A stretch of 64,000 bases of DNA from Ascaphus truei. Its lineage: Eukaryota; Chordata; Amphibia; Anura; Ascaphidae. Both the position numbers and the translations under genes were made by a program. Location of the stretch: NCBI GenBank assembly GCA_036426205.1, contig CM071573.1, positions 38,659,455-38,723,454 on the forward strand. The letters run 5' to 3'. Position 1 is the first letter of the stretch. Each line of letters begins with the position of its first letter. This document shows, piece by piece, positions 1 through 12,713 of this stretch. The notes under the pieces are model-generated. The model worked only from the letters and a program-made list of their open reading frames with translations, searched no databases and was not told the origin of the DNA.

Positions 1-215
1 ATATCCTTAAACCGACCTGTTGGGGGGGAGAGTTGAGAAACCCCTTTCTTTAGAAGCTTTTAATTGGTCCCCCAATGGTTGGAGTTGTTCTCTGTTAATG
101 GGGGGCACTATGAACTGCCTGGAACCCAGAGCAATTGCTGTCAGCTGTGCCAGCAGTTTCTCTCCGCCCCTCTCTTGGCCTTTGTCCCACAGCGTGTTTG
201 TCTGAGAGGTCTCAC

Positions 216-409
216 CGGTACACAATGGCTCTCATGGTGAAGTCCCCCACGCCCGCACGTATCTCAGCTGCATAAAGGAGGGCCCATCCTCCTCCTGGAA
301 GCCAGTGGTGTCCCATGCTATAGATATGAAACCTTCAGATCCTCCTCCATTCCATTAAGTCAGGAGCATGCCAAGAGCGTCCTTGTCTGTAGGCATAGCC
401 AGTGTTTAC
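216..409 (-). pseudogene. Second, frame-broken copy of GRK5 exon 9
   Basis: The matching clean exon is 15667-15857. This copy is about 194 nt against 191, with many one-base insertions and deletions. Both splice borders are recognisable. The high indel density over an otherwise conserved exon argues for sequencing noise rather than decay, because substitutions are comparatively rare. Confidence 0.78.
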
Positions 410-2077
410 CTTGAAAAAAAGAAAAGGCTGCTGATGACCCGCAGACGTATTCCTAACACTTGCCCTTACACACTATCTTAAGGATTTCTATCCCAACCTC
501 ACTTCTACCAGTCTAGGGCCTCATGCAGAGAGAGCAGCGCTATTAAAATGGAGAGGGGAATAAAAGTAACTGTAATGAGAGTGTTGTTCTCCATATGCAG
601 AAAGGGCATAAAACTGCATTTTAGAATCTTTTCTCATATGGAGAGTTTCAACAGCGTATATGGACGCTGTTGAAACTAGTTGGGGGAATAAAATCGGGGG
701 TTTTTTTTTTTTCTTTCTCTCCCCACCAGCGGCCGCCGAGCGCCAGACTTCTGATGGCGAAGGAAAATGTGAAAAATCGCGCCATTTTTTTGCCGCGAAC
801 AGCCACTAGTGGCGTTTCGCGGTTTGACTACGGCGTTTCAACACGGAGGAATTATCTGTTCTCCTCCCAGCCGCGCGGCGAGTTAAGAGAAAAAAAAAAA
901 TGGCAGCTTCTTTTTTAAACTCGCCATTATCTGTCCTTTCTGCTCAAAGGCAGAGTTTTCAGGATTATCTCTGTTCAGCACAGGTGGTGAGCAGTCAAAG
1001 ACTGAGCCACTGATTGAGTCACCTGTGTGAAGCAGGGATATCCCTTGAAACCTGACCTGTTGGGGTCCTTGATGACTGGACGTTAAGAACAGCCTACAGT
1101 CAGGTTTTAAAGGTTTGGTATATTGTACAGAACAACTACTTTAATATCAACAGGAATATTACCAAATGATGTAACAATGAGGGGTGGGGGTTTCATTTCA
1201 CTTCTCCCTTTTAACTAAGACCCATGTCTTCTGCTCGACCACCCCACTGTGGTCCACGCTTATCTATTTCCAGTTAGTTGTTTCCGCAGTGGCGTCTGTA
1301 CTGGAATACGTACATATTGCTGTGCAAAAAGTTTACATTAAGGTTTTAATATTTGTGCCAGAATAGAATTGGGATACATCAACTCCAGCTGCATCCATGC
1401 TGGGGAGACCGTGCGGCACCCAATCACATGCCTCAAGGCATTGAAATCACACGCCCATAGGCCACGCGTGCGACAGCAGGAGGGGGCGCGCGGTGTGCGG
1501 GGAAACGGTTCAATCTGAATTCCTCCTCGACGGGCAGGTCACGTGAGTGATTCGCCCAATGAGGGCGAACCAGCTCCGTGACGTCACAGAAACGCCCACC
1601 ACGCGCATCTACCTTGGCCACAAACGCTCCCGTTTAACGTGGTGACATCACCACATGCACGCCTCCCCGCGGCGGTCTTTCCGTCTGTAAGGACGCAGCT
1701 TATGAACAGAGTGAGCAACGTATCCCCTTTGATACACATACACTGCTCTCTGAGCGTACTCAGCCTTGCACATCACACATTGGGTTTCTACGACATTATT
1801 CTCTCGTTGTTTACTATAACTAAGTATCAGAGAGCTGGTGCACACTGCAGCATCCCAATCCATACCAGGATACCGGGACTGCACAAAGCAGTATCTATAC
1901 ACAGCAGTGCCGGGACTGCCACACAGCAGTGGTGTATACACAGCAGTTAGCCGCGAGCATGGTACAGCGGTAGCGACCAGCACCAGAGCATCCTAATCAT
2001 ATACAATTACCGGGACTGTGCACACAGAATGTTATACCGCAGGTGTAATTTACCTTGATGCACAGAGCTGTACTTAC

Positions 2078-2215
2078 CAACAAATCGGCTGGTGACTTTC
2101 TCTAGAAATCTGCTTCTCATTCAGGTGCCATGGACTCCCCTTTCCGCTTCTTGATCCTCTCTTCTCTAACCTCTTGCAGCGTACATCTTCCCGTGGCTCG
2201 GACTGGCAGCCCCAC
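2078..2215 (-). pseudogene. Second, frame-broken copy of GRK5 exon 8
   Basis: The matching clean exon is 17547-17687. This copy is 138 nt against 141, with scattered single-base losses and gains (for example in the GTGTGTGCC start and around the lysine-rich stretch), so no single frame spans it. Errors are mostly at homopolymers and short repeats. That pattern is typical of unpolished long reads. Confidence 0.8.
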
Positions 2216-2782
2216 CTGCCAATCACATGTTTATTATCTGGCTACTGACTCTTTGCTGCGTACCACGGGCTAGAGGAGTCGTCCTGTATAATACACCGTG
2301 GACCACTCCCCACATGATATACTGGTGAGAGAATTCTGTCCCGAGATGCAACATGATAATCCCATTGTAATATTGTGTGTTATCTCCTCCTGTTGTCCAA
2401 ATAAAGACTCTTTGTGTCACTATTGATCACACAGTAAAATAGAAGAAATGACCATGAGCTATTGTACAAAAATGTAAATCAGTGGTTCTCAGTCCTCTTC
2501 TCAGGTCACTGAGCTATAGCAGATATAGGGAAAACCAACAATACTTATTCATATCCAATCTTGTATTCCCCTGTCGCCAAAATGCATTGGTTTTCCCACT
2601 AAAGTCTATTGTGTCCAGGTCACACCCAGAGAAGGTTTGAGGACAACTGATTAAAACAACTATTTTCAGTAAACATCCTATTTTTGGAAATTGACACATA
2701 CCCCCGATATCTTATACACGTGCCTCCCTCTTCTCTTATCTGTTGGACAACCCATTGATGGGGAATATATTCCCAAACTCAC

Positions 2783-2845
2783 CTCCCCAAATCCGCCTTT
2801 CCGAGAACTCTGTATTGGCGAAAGGTGTTCTTCGTTACTGGCTGC
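2783..2845 (-). pseudogene. Second, frame-broken copy of GRK5 exon 7
   Basis: This corresponds to 18273-18336 but is 63 rather than 64 nt. One C of a CCC run is missing, which shifts the frame inside the glycine-loop exon. Splice borders survive. It follows clean exon 6 in the expected order, so the locus is probably the true exon 7 with an uncorrected base-call error, not a genuine pseudogene. Confidence 0.8.
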
Positions 2846-2887
2846 CTGGAAGACAAGTCAGTTTTCAGAGTTCATATTGCTGTACAC

Positions 2888-3070
2888 CAGGAGTCCAACT
2901 CCAGTCCTCGTGGCCACCAACAGGGCAGTTCTTAGTGATATCCCTGCTTCAGCACAGGTGGCTCAATCAGTGGCTCAGTCTTTGACTGAGCCACTGTTGG
3001 ATAGCCCCCTGTGCTGAAGCAGGGATATCCCTAATACGTGGTCCTTGTGGACTGGAGTTGGCCATTCCTG
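2888..3070 (+). mobile_element. Palindromic hAT-type MITE (family 1)
   Basis: Both arms carry the family signature GATATCCCTGCTTCAGCACA and its complement, ending in the CCAACTCCAGTCC / GGACTGGAGTTGG inverted repeat. This is the full-length continuation of the half copy that stops at 18433. Family 1 recurs at least twelve times in the window. Confidence 0.8.
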
Positions 3071-3372
3071 CCCTACACGGTTTCATACACTGATTTAATA
3101 ACTCCTTGGTAGCCAGATGCTCATCACTGACCCCATGGCCTTTCAGGTAATGAAGCAAATGCCACTGGAGTTTTAATAAAGCAAGGCAGCACGCACTCAT
3201 CCATAATCTTAATTTCATAATTTAGATATGCAGTCGCGCTTAAAGCAAAAATATTTTAGTTTTACCAATCTTAGGCAGTTGTAAAGAAAAAAATGAATGC
3301 AAGATTGAAGCTAATGTTATAGGATGAACCTAGGCTTATTGTATTATTCCTCATAAGATAAGACACATATTA

Positions 3373-3579
3373 TACAGGCAGTCCTCGGTAATCCAACGGA
3401 ATCCGTTCTGGAAGTAGCGTTGGATAGTGACACCGTTGTAAAGTGAGTCCCATGTTAATCAGTGGCGGTGAGCGTCGGATAACGCATTCAGGCGTTGGAT
3501 AACGGCCCATAGGGTTAGTAAAGTGTTGGATATGCCCTTCGTTGTAAAATGAAACATTGGATAGCGAGGACTACCTGTA
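3373..3579 (+). mobile_element. Short pogo/Tigger-like MITE
   Basis: A 207-bp element with terminal inverted repeats: TACAGGCAGTCCTCGGTAAT at the left, and at the right the complement of TACAGGTAGTCCTCGCTAT. TA at both ends fits Tc1/mariner-pogo insertion. The interior repeats the GTTGGATA-type motif. A longer relative lies at 62198-62680. Confidence 0.65.
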
Positions 3580-3676
3580 TGTCTGTTCTCCATATGCATT
3601 GTGTGTAACTTTGTTACAGTCCAGTGTTCCTGCTCCCTGTAGCTGCTCAATGCATCAGGCACATCTCCCTTTCTCA

Positions 3677-3775
<99 letters not shown>

Positions 3776-3923
3776 TCAGAGGGAGAAGGAGAAGCCTTTT
3801 ATAGTCCAGAACCAGGTCTTCTTACCAGCAGACAATCCACATAGTCCATCAGACCTCAGCAGTTGGGAGTCTCACGACTGCCATTCTTGCCTTATTATTA
3901 TGCAATACTTGCCTCAATCTGCC

Positions 3924-4345
3924 TTATGGCTACGATTATACCAGATGCCGCTGAGCGGCAGTGCGATCCGGTGACGTCCCCCTCACGCTGCTGCCGAGCG
4001 GCATCTTGATTATACTAGGGAAACTGCAAAGCGGAGGCATGGCCGTGAGCGGTTCGCCCTCATTGGCTGGAACCGCTCACGTGATGGGGCGTCACCAACC
4101 AAGAACAAATTTGAGGATCGCGCCAGTAGACATCCGCCCTGCAGCTCCACACGGCACGCGCGCCGCAGCAAGTATATGCGCTGCTAATGGGTTTTTTTAT
4201 GTTGTTTTTCAGGCGCATGGCACCACTACACACAGCACCGCTACACGCAGCACCGCTACACGCAGCACCGCTACACGCAGCACCGCTACACGCAGCACCG
4301 CTACACACAGCACTGTGCGCATTTTTCTGTATAATCACGGCCTTA
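3924..4345 (+). mobile_element. PIF/Harbinger-like GC-rich MITE with internal tandem repeat
   Basis: A TTA is present at each end. The termini are inverted: GGCTACGATTATA left, TATAATCACGGCC right. The three-base TWA duplication fits PIF/Harbinger. The interior is CpG-rich (CACGTGATGGGGCGTCACC region) and ends in a short tandem array. It lies in the intron between exons 6 and 5. Confidence 0.6.
4228..4315 (+). repeat. 15-bp minisatellite inside the MITE
   Basis: About six copies of CAGCACCGCTACACG, with a few CpG-to-TpG changes in the outer copies. Both strands give open frames through the array only because the unit length is a multiple of three. Confidence 0.9.
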
Positions 4346-4725
4346 GTGTGGTAAGCTATGGTTTAGAGAGCACGCACCCCCCAAACTTAAAATGTCATAA
4401 CTGCTAATTGTATTTCTTTATTAACTATTTTTGTTAATGTTCTTATTCATGATACAGCCCCCTGGAAAAGCTTGTGTGTGTTTTACATATTTACCGATTT
4501 AATGAATTTAACTGGGGATGATAGTAGATGGCTGTGGTAGGGGGATTCGGGAATGTGCATTTAGGCTGCTGTAACTTTTCTCTGGGGAAAATGTGTGGCA
4601 AATTGGAAGTGTTTATGAATATGCAGAATAAATACGTGCAGGGTGGTCCATTTCCAAAAGGGCAAAAAATGACACTCTGAACATCAGTTCATTGCTTAGA
4701 GTATGACAGATTAAGAGACACTTAC

Positions 4726-4826
4726 TTTGCACAGTGACAAAAAATCTCTTTGTATGGACTGATCTCCAGCTTCTCCTCCATTTGGTGGACAATGTCTTGA
4801 CCAACTTCAGAGACATAAACTGGGGA
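4726..4826 (-). CDS. GRK5: GRK5 coding exon 5 (RGS-homology domain)
   Basis: The exon is 101 nt, entering in phase 0 after CCAG and leaving in phase 2 before GTAAGTG. It encodes SPVYVSEVGQDIVHQMEEKL and then EISPYKEIFCHCA plus two bases. This aligns with human GRK5 around residues 114-147, where VGQD and EEKL are conserved. It is 1,076 bases from exon 4 and 955 bases from exon 6, in the right order relative to both. The Cys/His-containing end differs from human (FSACAQ). Confidence 0.93.
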
Positions 4827-5295
4827 CTGGAGCAGGAGAAGAGCAAGTCACATTGTGTGAGCAAGATCAATATGTTTCATGCTGAAAACCCACACTATGG
4901 CCAACCTACCCCCCACCCCCCCCATATATACCATTATGAGACTACAGTCCAGTCTTGTTTCTATAAATCTCCATGTGCCATAGAAATTCAGGATTACTGC
5001 CAACCAGAATCAGAAGACAAGGACTGGACCAGGTTCTCATGATGACATGAAGTCAAATTGCCAATATTGCTGAACCCAGTCTGGCCACATTGGAACACAT
5101 AAACCTGTTTGGAATAAGCTATGTGGATCTTGGAAATAAACAGCGGTAATTTCTTATATTCCTGCTCTGCTCCTAATTTGGGGTGTCTGAACTTTGGGGA
5201 TTCTGACTCCAAAATACATGACTCTGGTCTTGCTGAAGATACCACATGGAACTCAGTGGCCTCATGGATATATATATTAACAAAAAGCTTTAAGG

Positions 5296-5439
5296 CCCGT
5301 ATTTAGTAAGTGGTGGTATTCTGTAACACACCTTCTAGCACCAGAAGGCATCTGATTGCCGGCTTAAGTCAATGGGCCATAAGGAGTCTTCTGGCGCCAG
5401 AAGGTGTCTTACAGAATAGCACTGCTTAGTAAATATGGG
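5296..5439 (+). mobile_element. Palindromic MITE ending in the TTTACTAAGC motif
   Basis: The arms CCCGTATTTAGTAAG and CTTAGTAAATATGGG are inverted, and continue with ATTCTGTAA and CACCTTCT on both sides. A degenerate relative lies at 45510-45605. Confidence 0.65.
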
Positions 5440-5860
5440 TTTAAATGTACAATGATACTCATTGTCTGCTGAGGTCACAATGTAATAAGCCTTATTATGT
5501 TATCTTCTTTGAATCTTACCTTTCCTTCTCATGAGATCTGCTCACCAGTAGATGGGTCTGTGGATGGGAGCAGAGAGCGCTCTGGAGTTCTACCATTGGA
5601 CCACCAAGAAAAAACACACTCCCGCATGGTGCTCGCATCATCACTCAGTGTGAGCTTTTTCCCTGTGCTGTGTTACAGCGTGAGAAACTCCCCCACTCTA
5701 TGTACTGGGCTGGACTCAATGGATGTGTGCAGTCCTTAAGATTACAGCTTTTGTTTGCCTCATTCTTCCACCATGAGCTGTCTAGGCTTGGACTGGTTCC
5801 ATATGCATATGCCCTGAGCTATTCACTCCTTGATGCACCTCTTTGGCTATTGAGTGGTTA

Positions 5861-6205
<345 letters not shown>

Positions 6206-6395
6206 TTAAAAGATACACGCCTTAATATCAAACTTTTGACTTAACAATTTCTGCCAAAAAAAAACACAGATTGGCTTTTGAAACTAATATAGGAGATTTT
6301 AAAATAAAAAACTGTATCAAACTGTTGTTCTAGAATTTTACATATTAGAAAAAGAAAAAGTTTTTAAATGTGCACTAATTTAACTGTGTCTGCAG

Positions 6396-6640
6396 GTGCC
6401 CATCCAGCAGCTGGTACTGCCAGGGAAATGCAGGGGCCCATCCAGCAGCTGGTACTGCCAGGGAAATGCAGGTGCCCACCCAGCTGCTGGTACTGCCAGG
6501 GACATGCAGGTGCCCATCCAGCAGCTGGTACTGCCAGGGACATGCAGGTGCCCATCCAGCAGCTGGTACTGCCAGGGACATGCAGGTGCCCATCCAGCAG
6601 CTGGTACTGCCAGGGACATGCAGGTGCCCATGGAACGGTA
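6396..6640 (+). repeat. 38-bp minisatellite, followed by (TA)n
   Basis: Just over six units of 38 bp, each containing CAGCAGCTGGTACTGCCAGG. First units read GGAAATG where later ones read GGACATG. A (TA)n run follows at 6652-6680. Several overlapping open frames are artefacts of the repeat. Bases 6190-6395 and 6680-6850 show nothing recognisable. Confidence 0.9.
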
Positions 6641-6649
6641 ACGTATAAC

Positions 6650-6686
<37 letters not shown>

Positions 6687-6854
6687 TTTTAATTATTCAT
6701 TGTTTGTCCTCCTTACCTTCTTCTATTAACACTTCACTGAGGCTAACACCTAAAGTGATGAGGAGAATGCGTCGCGAGCAGATTTTAGGCATAACCGATG
6801 AATTAGCAAACGCATTTACAAAAGGGGTCTAAAGCAGCAGCAACAAGCAATGGG

Positions 6855-7150
6855 GGTAACTAAGGGGGTAACTTACAGAAATCTGCTGGCTGCAAAACTG
6901 TGGCAAATAGACAGCACCAGAATTTCAAAGAGAAGGATCCAATTGACAGTGTTTGGAGCTGTGCTGAAAAGCGGTGTAATGCAGAGGCGCAAGGGTATAG
7001 GGGTCCATAATGGATAAGAAGCCAAAGGTGAGTGCTCATTTGCATGTAATTTCCCAGAATCCCAGGCTGCAGTGGAAGCACTGTATGCCAAGAGATAATG
7101 GGGAAGGGCAGGGTTTCAGACCTGTCTGAGACCTGTGAGTGTGCTCACAA
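6855..7150 (-). mobile_element. Recurrent element (family 2), minus orientation
   Basis: It shares with copies at 7565-7960, 34030-34310 and 57040-57340 the motifs GACAGGTCTG, a CCCATTATCTC stretch, GGATTCTGGGAAATGACAT and GGACCCCTATAAGCTTA. No coding capacity. Class unknown; it could be a SINE or MITE. Bases 7150-7560 hold no recognisable feature. Confidence 0.6.
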
Positions 7151-7564
7151 AGGGTATATTTAATTGCTGTATGCTGTACAGTGGCGTGTTTTTGTCACTT
7201 TTTTTACCCACCATAACTTATTTGTTACATGTTTAATACCAATGTTGCTCCCATTTTGAAGCCTCAACGGGGTTAATTTCTTTGATACATTTGGTGCCGC
7301 ACTTCACACTCGTTTTGCTGCAGTTTTGCAGCCAGGAGACGGTACTAAATAGAGCCATTGTCTGAGCATATAAACACCGTTCTGCACCCTGGGAACATTC
7401 AGCCTTTTCTGCAGTGCTTCCTTTCATTAGCGCCTGTCGCTGTTGATTATAATTATGTGTGTGCCTCTGTTATGAAACCCAGGGCTTGCGTGTAAAATAT
7501 CAGATAAAGATATATATTGGACAGTGCATCTTTCTTAGAAAAAATATATGACCCTCCACTGTAC

Positions 7565-7960
7565 AGCAAATAAAAATACCCTGTAAGCACATTCACGTGT
7601 CTCAGACAGGTCTGCATCCCTGCGTTTCCCCATGATCTCCTAGCAAACTGCTTTCACTGCAGCTAGGGATTCTGGGTAATGACATCTGAATGAGCACACA
7701 CTATTACAGACATCTAAATGAGCACAGTGTCACCTTTTGCTTCTAATCCATTTTAACATGGACCCCTATAAGCTTATGTCTGCTGGACGGCAGGCATAAG
7801 CTTATAGGGCTCCATGTTAAAATGGATTAGAAACAAAAGGCGAAACTGAGTGCTGATTTGCATGTCATTGCCCAGAATCCTTAGCTGCAGTGGAAGCACT
7901 GTTTGCCAAGAGATAATGGGGAAGGGCTGGTTACAGACCAGTCAGACTTGATTGAGCTCA
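7565..7960. mobile_element. Head-to-head pair of family 2 copies
   Basis: A plus-strand copy (7565-7785) meets a minus-strand copy (7790-7960), so the two CTATAAGCTTA segments face each other around a ~20-base centre and the whole block is a large foldback. It sits just downstream of exon 13, in the interval where the false join is expected. Confidence 0.65.
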
Positions 7961-8037
7961 CAAGTGGTATTTTTATTAATATAAAAATATATGCAAATAC
8001 AATAAATGGCGCTTGGTTGGAAGGGGGGGGTGGGTTA

Positions 8038-8223
<186 letters not shown>

Positions 8224-8399
8224 TCACACAATTGAATGCATTAAACAGCGCACTTATCCGAGCAGCTACAGTGAATCAAACAATAGCTCACAGTTTCATT
8301 TTAGTAAACGTGGTATTTTAAGAGCAGCAAGTTAAACATTAAATCCAAAGGGTAGTCACTTTAGGATACACAAAGTCGGATTAAAGCAGCAAAATGTGA

Positions 8400-8582
8400 A
8401 ATCTGTGAGGGGGGGGAGAAAGACGGGGTTGACGGGAGGGGGGAGGGAAGAAACGGGACGATGGGGAAGAGGGGGCAGAGACAGGGACGATGGGGGGGGC
8501 GAGAGATGGGGGGTGGGGTTCCCCAGAATTTCAAAATCTAATTCTGGGGTTCCCTAACCAAAAAAAAGGTTGAAAACGACTG
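8400..8582 (+). mobile_element. G-rich stretch and terminal fragment of a hAT-like element (family 3)
   Basis: A G/A-rich run (8406-8515) is followed by GGGGTTCCCTAACC, an A-run and GGTTGAAAACGACTG. This is the complement of a family 3 terminus like the one starting near 31819. Only the end is present. Confidence 0.5.
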
Positions 8583-8894
8583 TGTTAGGCACAATCAGGA
8601 TTTTTTGACAGCTTTATAAACAGGAGCACCAAACGATTGCCAGCTTAGGTAAGAATGTAGAATGACACATTGTCACACGCTTTACATATGCAAATAGGAA
8701 GAAAAAAAGCTGGAAAGTAGTATTGTTACTTTAAGTTCATACTTGGACCTAGGCGAGTCACCAGTTTGGGCCCCTATTACACCTTACACTTATGAAGGGG
8801 ACACACAGATCGTCACACACACAAACGCACACACTGAGGGGCACATAGAGAGGCTGACAGGCTGTCGGCAGGTGACTGGTTTGCCTGTCCATTA

Positions 8895-9480
8895 CTCTGG
8901 CCCTGCTGGTTTATGAACATATTAGATAGAATTAACACTCTTGCTAAATCCTGAAGGTTCTTCCTGTACATCAAACCCAAGACACACTACTTCCTGTCTC
9001 ACTCTACTGCTAAAACTCTTGTCTGTGTCCTTATCCTTTCTCACTTGGACTACTGTAATATACTATGAACTGGCCTTCCTGCTTCACATGTATCCCTCCT
9101 ACAATTTATTCTAAAGGACAGGATCATCTCTATATCTTCCGAGTTCCCTTCAACCACCATTCTCCTCAAATCTCTTAAATGGATCCTTACTAAATCCTGC
9201 ATCTCCTGTCCTTCAAGGCATTACATACCTGTACCCCTCTCTACATCTCATATCTAATCTCTCGGTGCACCCCTTCATGCTCACTGCTCTGCACAGACAT
9301 GACTCCTCTTTACTCCACCCACCTATCTCTCCTGCTCGGTCCCGCCATGCAGCACCCTATGTTTGGAACGCCTAACCAACCTCCACTTGCACGGCTCCCA
9401 ATCTCCCTTTAAACCCCAACCAAATTCTCACCTCCAAGAGAAATCAATTCAATAGAACTTCCACCACTGATAGCCACCTT
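8895..9480 (+). mobile_element. Degraded L2-type LINE fragment
   Basis: This shares the layout of the better copy at 57800-58835: GCTAAAACTCTTGTC, TTCTCACTTGGACTACTGTAA (the L/SRLDYCN region of the reverse transcriptase C-terminus), CTTCAAGGCATTACA and CTACATCTCATATCTAATCT. Multiple stops. Lies in the intron between exons 13 and 12. Bases 8583-8894 and 9480-10384 show no recognised feature. Confidence 0.7.
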
Positions 9481-10372
9481 CTCCCAAGTCTGTTCCACCC
9501 CTATCCATCTTCTTTATTGACACTTATTAATGTATCATATAACAGCTGCCTTTCTTTGATTTCATGCACGTACACTGTTGAACAATTGGCACTGATACTA
9601 TATAATATTCTATTGTATAGTTTGTCTCCCTTCCAAATTGTTTCCACTTGTAGCATTAGCATTCTAACTATTGACCTTGTATTGTCTTGTTCAGTCAATG
9701 TAAAGAGTCCATATTAACGCACTATATATACAATTAAATAGAAATAATAACAATAAATACATTATTTTTTCAAATTGAATTTCCTGCATTTAAATTAAAA
9801 GGTACAGATTGCAGCTCAGCAGCAGTTATTTGTGGATTTTAGACTTGGCGTAAACTCGGCAGGCTTAGAGAGCATTGGGAGTGAGCAAGCTGTGTGTTTA
9901 GATTCAGGCTAATTTTAGTGCATACTAGGAGCTGCTGAAATGTCTCAATAATGTAGCACTTGGTCTGCAGTTTGGACTCTCATTCTATCAAGGCAACGAG
10001 CAATGATAGTGCAGGAGAATGGACTAAAGTAAATAGCTACTTTTACTTTGCAAGGCGGGTGGGAAGAAGATACAAGACATATACCCATTATAATGAAAAT
10101 AAGCTGCTATACAATAGCAGCAGGGTACTCAGGAGATGGGTTATCGTGACGCTCTAGGCCTATGACACTATGGGTTTCTTGAACAGTGCTAAGCCTTGCA
10201 AACCTTATATCCCATTCATTTATTTGTCAGTAATCCGGAGCATAAATTGTAGAGTGGGTAACATTTAGCAGAGGAGTTGGGATTAGTTATGGGATTATCC
10301 CCATAACTGGGACCAGTCACAGTGGCACGAGCAGACCTGGCATCAATAAGAAAGTCTATTGATTATAGACTA

Positions 10373-10750
<378 letters not shown>

Positions 10751-10753
10751 CTA

Positions 10754-11005
<252 letters not shown>

Positions 11006-11055
11006 TCACAATGCTCTAAATTCTCACCAAGTTTGTCAAATGGCAACATAAATAA

Positions 11056-11268
11056 GGTCCTGTGACCTGCACTCGGGGTGACGTGACCTGCACTCGGGGG
11101 GACGTGACCTGCACTCGGGGTGACGTGACCTGCACTCGGGGTGACGTGACCTGCACTTGGGGTGACGTGACCTGCACTCGGGGTGATGTGACCTGCACTC
11201 GGGGTGATGTGACCTGCACTCGGGGTGATGTGACCTGCACTTGGGGTGATGTGACCTGCACCTTGACT
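11056..11268 (+). repeat. 21-bp minisatellite with a TGACGTGAC core
   Basis: About ten units of CTGCACTCGGGGTGACGTGA plus C. The first five carry GACGTGAC and the later ones GATGTGAC, so the CpG is lost in one half of the array. TGACGTGA resembles a CRE/ATF half-site pair. In the intron between exons 11 and 10. Bases 11270-11788 are unremarkable. Confidence 0.9.
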
Positions 11269-11788
11269 TTTAATGTTTGTCAGATTTGTTTCCCAATTTT
11301 CCCTGGTTCGTGAACGTTAGTGAATATTTGTGGTGTAAAAGTGCGTGAACAGCAGGAAATGGAGACTGAGGTGCGACCAAGAGGAAATAATGCAACGTCA
11401 AAGTGTTCATCATAAGAGCAAACAAATGGGGTAATTTAAACAACCTTGTGAGTTATCAGCTCTAACATAAGACCAGTTCCCAGGTTAGAATTCCCTCGCG
11501 CGGCCGCTGTGCAACAAACTGGAATTGACCCTCAAAAACATTCATCCTCAGACGTAACGTCTCTGTCCTTCTCCCCTGTAGTTGCACCTACAGCCCAAAA
11601 CCTAGAAGTGTTAGTCCTGTCATGGAAATACTGCGTTACCTTTGTACTGGCAGCTTTGTGTTAACCTCCATTATAGTAATGATGTATACAGGGATTTCTG
11701 GGTTAGTCATGTAGCAGATGGTGGTATCATGTTCCTGTAAATCACACCTGCGGCATGATATCATACAACTGTAAATATAACTCAGCTT

Positions 11789-12061
11789 TAGGCTGGGGCC
11801 ATGGTGCCGCAGACCGTGCGGGGGCGTCCGCCCGCTGAGCGATCAAACTGCCTTAAGGCAGTGATCGCGTCCATGCAGCGTGCGGGTGCATGCAGGCGGA
11901 AGGAGGGGGCGTGCGTTGCGCAAGAAATCAGCTGAAACCAGCTCCGTGACGCCCCTATGCACGCTTCCCACGGCCCGTCCTCCATGGACAGGGAAAGCAC
12001 CCGCTTCACGCAGGTCACTTCCCAGCCTCCGCGCGGGCGAAGGCGCCATGGCCCCAGCCTA
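11789..12061 (+). mobile_element. GC-rich MITE with 20-bp terminal inverted repeats
   Basis: The left end TAGGCTGGGGCCATGGTGCC and the right end GGCGCCATGGCCCCAGCCTA are inverted copies with a single mismatch. The 273-bp interior is CpG-rich. It belongs with the TWA-flanked GC-rich group (22024, 37738, 43829); a clear target duplication is not visible here. Confidence 0.7.
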
Positions 12062-12237
12062 CAACTGCAAGCGGCTTCATTGTTGCCTCTGCTACAATCC
12101 ATTTAAACAATTGCTGCCAGACAATTGCCTAGCGTTACACGGAGACCAATGCGTTACACCGCGCTGCATTACATGCACGTTATGCCGCGTTGCTTGGTTC
12201 ACAGCTCATTGCAACTGCACTGTCTTTTACTCTACTA

Positions 12238-12370
12238 CAGAGGTGGCCAACTCCAGTCCTCAAGGGCCACCAACAGGTGGCTCAAACACTGAGTCTCCTG
12301 TGCTGAAGCAGGGAGATCCTAAAAACCTGACCTGTTGGTGGCCCTCAAGGACTGGAGTTGGCCGCCCCTG
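12238..12370 (+). mobile_element. Family 1 hAT-type MITE
   Basis: CAGAGGTGGCCAACTCCAGT at the left, GACTGGAGTTGGCCGCCCCT plus G at the right. The flanking 8-mers CTCTACTA and CTCCACTG agree at six positions, fitting the 8-bp duplication of hAT elements. Confidence 0.75.
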
Positions 12371-12485
12371 CTCCACTGCATCATATTCTTCACATAACAT
12401 TGCACTCCTCTAGATTGATCACATTTAATGTGCACTGCATCCTATTAGTTACCCTGAAATACTTTGCACGCAATAAAATGATAAA

Positions 12486-12498
12486 TAGCTATATATAG

Positions 12499-12534
<36 letters not shown>
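12486..12534 (+). repeat. (TA)n microsatellite
   Basis: About 48 bases of TA with two GC interruptions at the left. Bases 12535-12713 show nothing else. Confidence 0.9.
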
Positions 12535-12536
<2 letters not shown>

Positions 12537-12713
12537 TGGCATTGCACCCTTTGTAATAATCATGTTACAATGCACTACAGTTATGAATCCCAGTGACTTA
12601 GAACAGCGCTAGACAACAGCGATAGTGCAAATAATTAATAAAGTGAATTATAAGGTGTAACTGAAATGATTCTCAACCTTCACAGGGAATATGTACAGAT
12701 TCCCTTACAAGTA

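Larger units (their letters stand above)
1..2940 (+). repeat. Noisy direct duplicate of 15458-18433
   Basis: Base 1 aligns with about 15458 and base ~2940 with about 18433, same strand, with no large gap except contraction of a 40-bp tandem repeat (1860-2050 against 17309-17515). Differences are mainly single-base indels every 10-30 bases. It includes damaged copies of exons 7, 8 and 9 and of the intronic repeats between them. The duplicate may continue left of the window. Likely an unmerged contig overlap. Confidence 0.9.

Noticed and set aside
1..2940. A second GRK gene or processed pseudogene
   Set aside because: Introns are retained and intronic repeats match 15458-18433 position for position. 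Differences are indel noise. An unmerged overlap explains it better than a paralogue or retrocopy.
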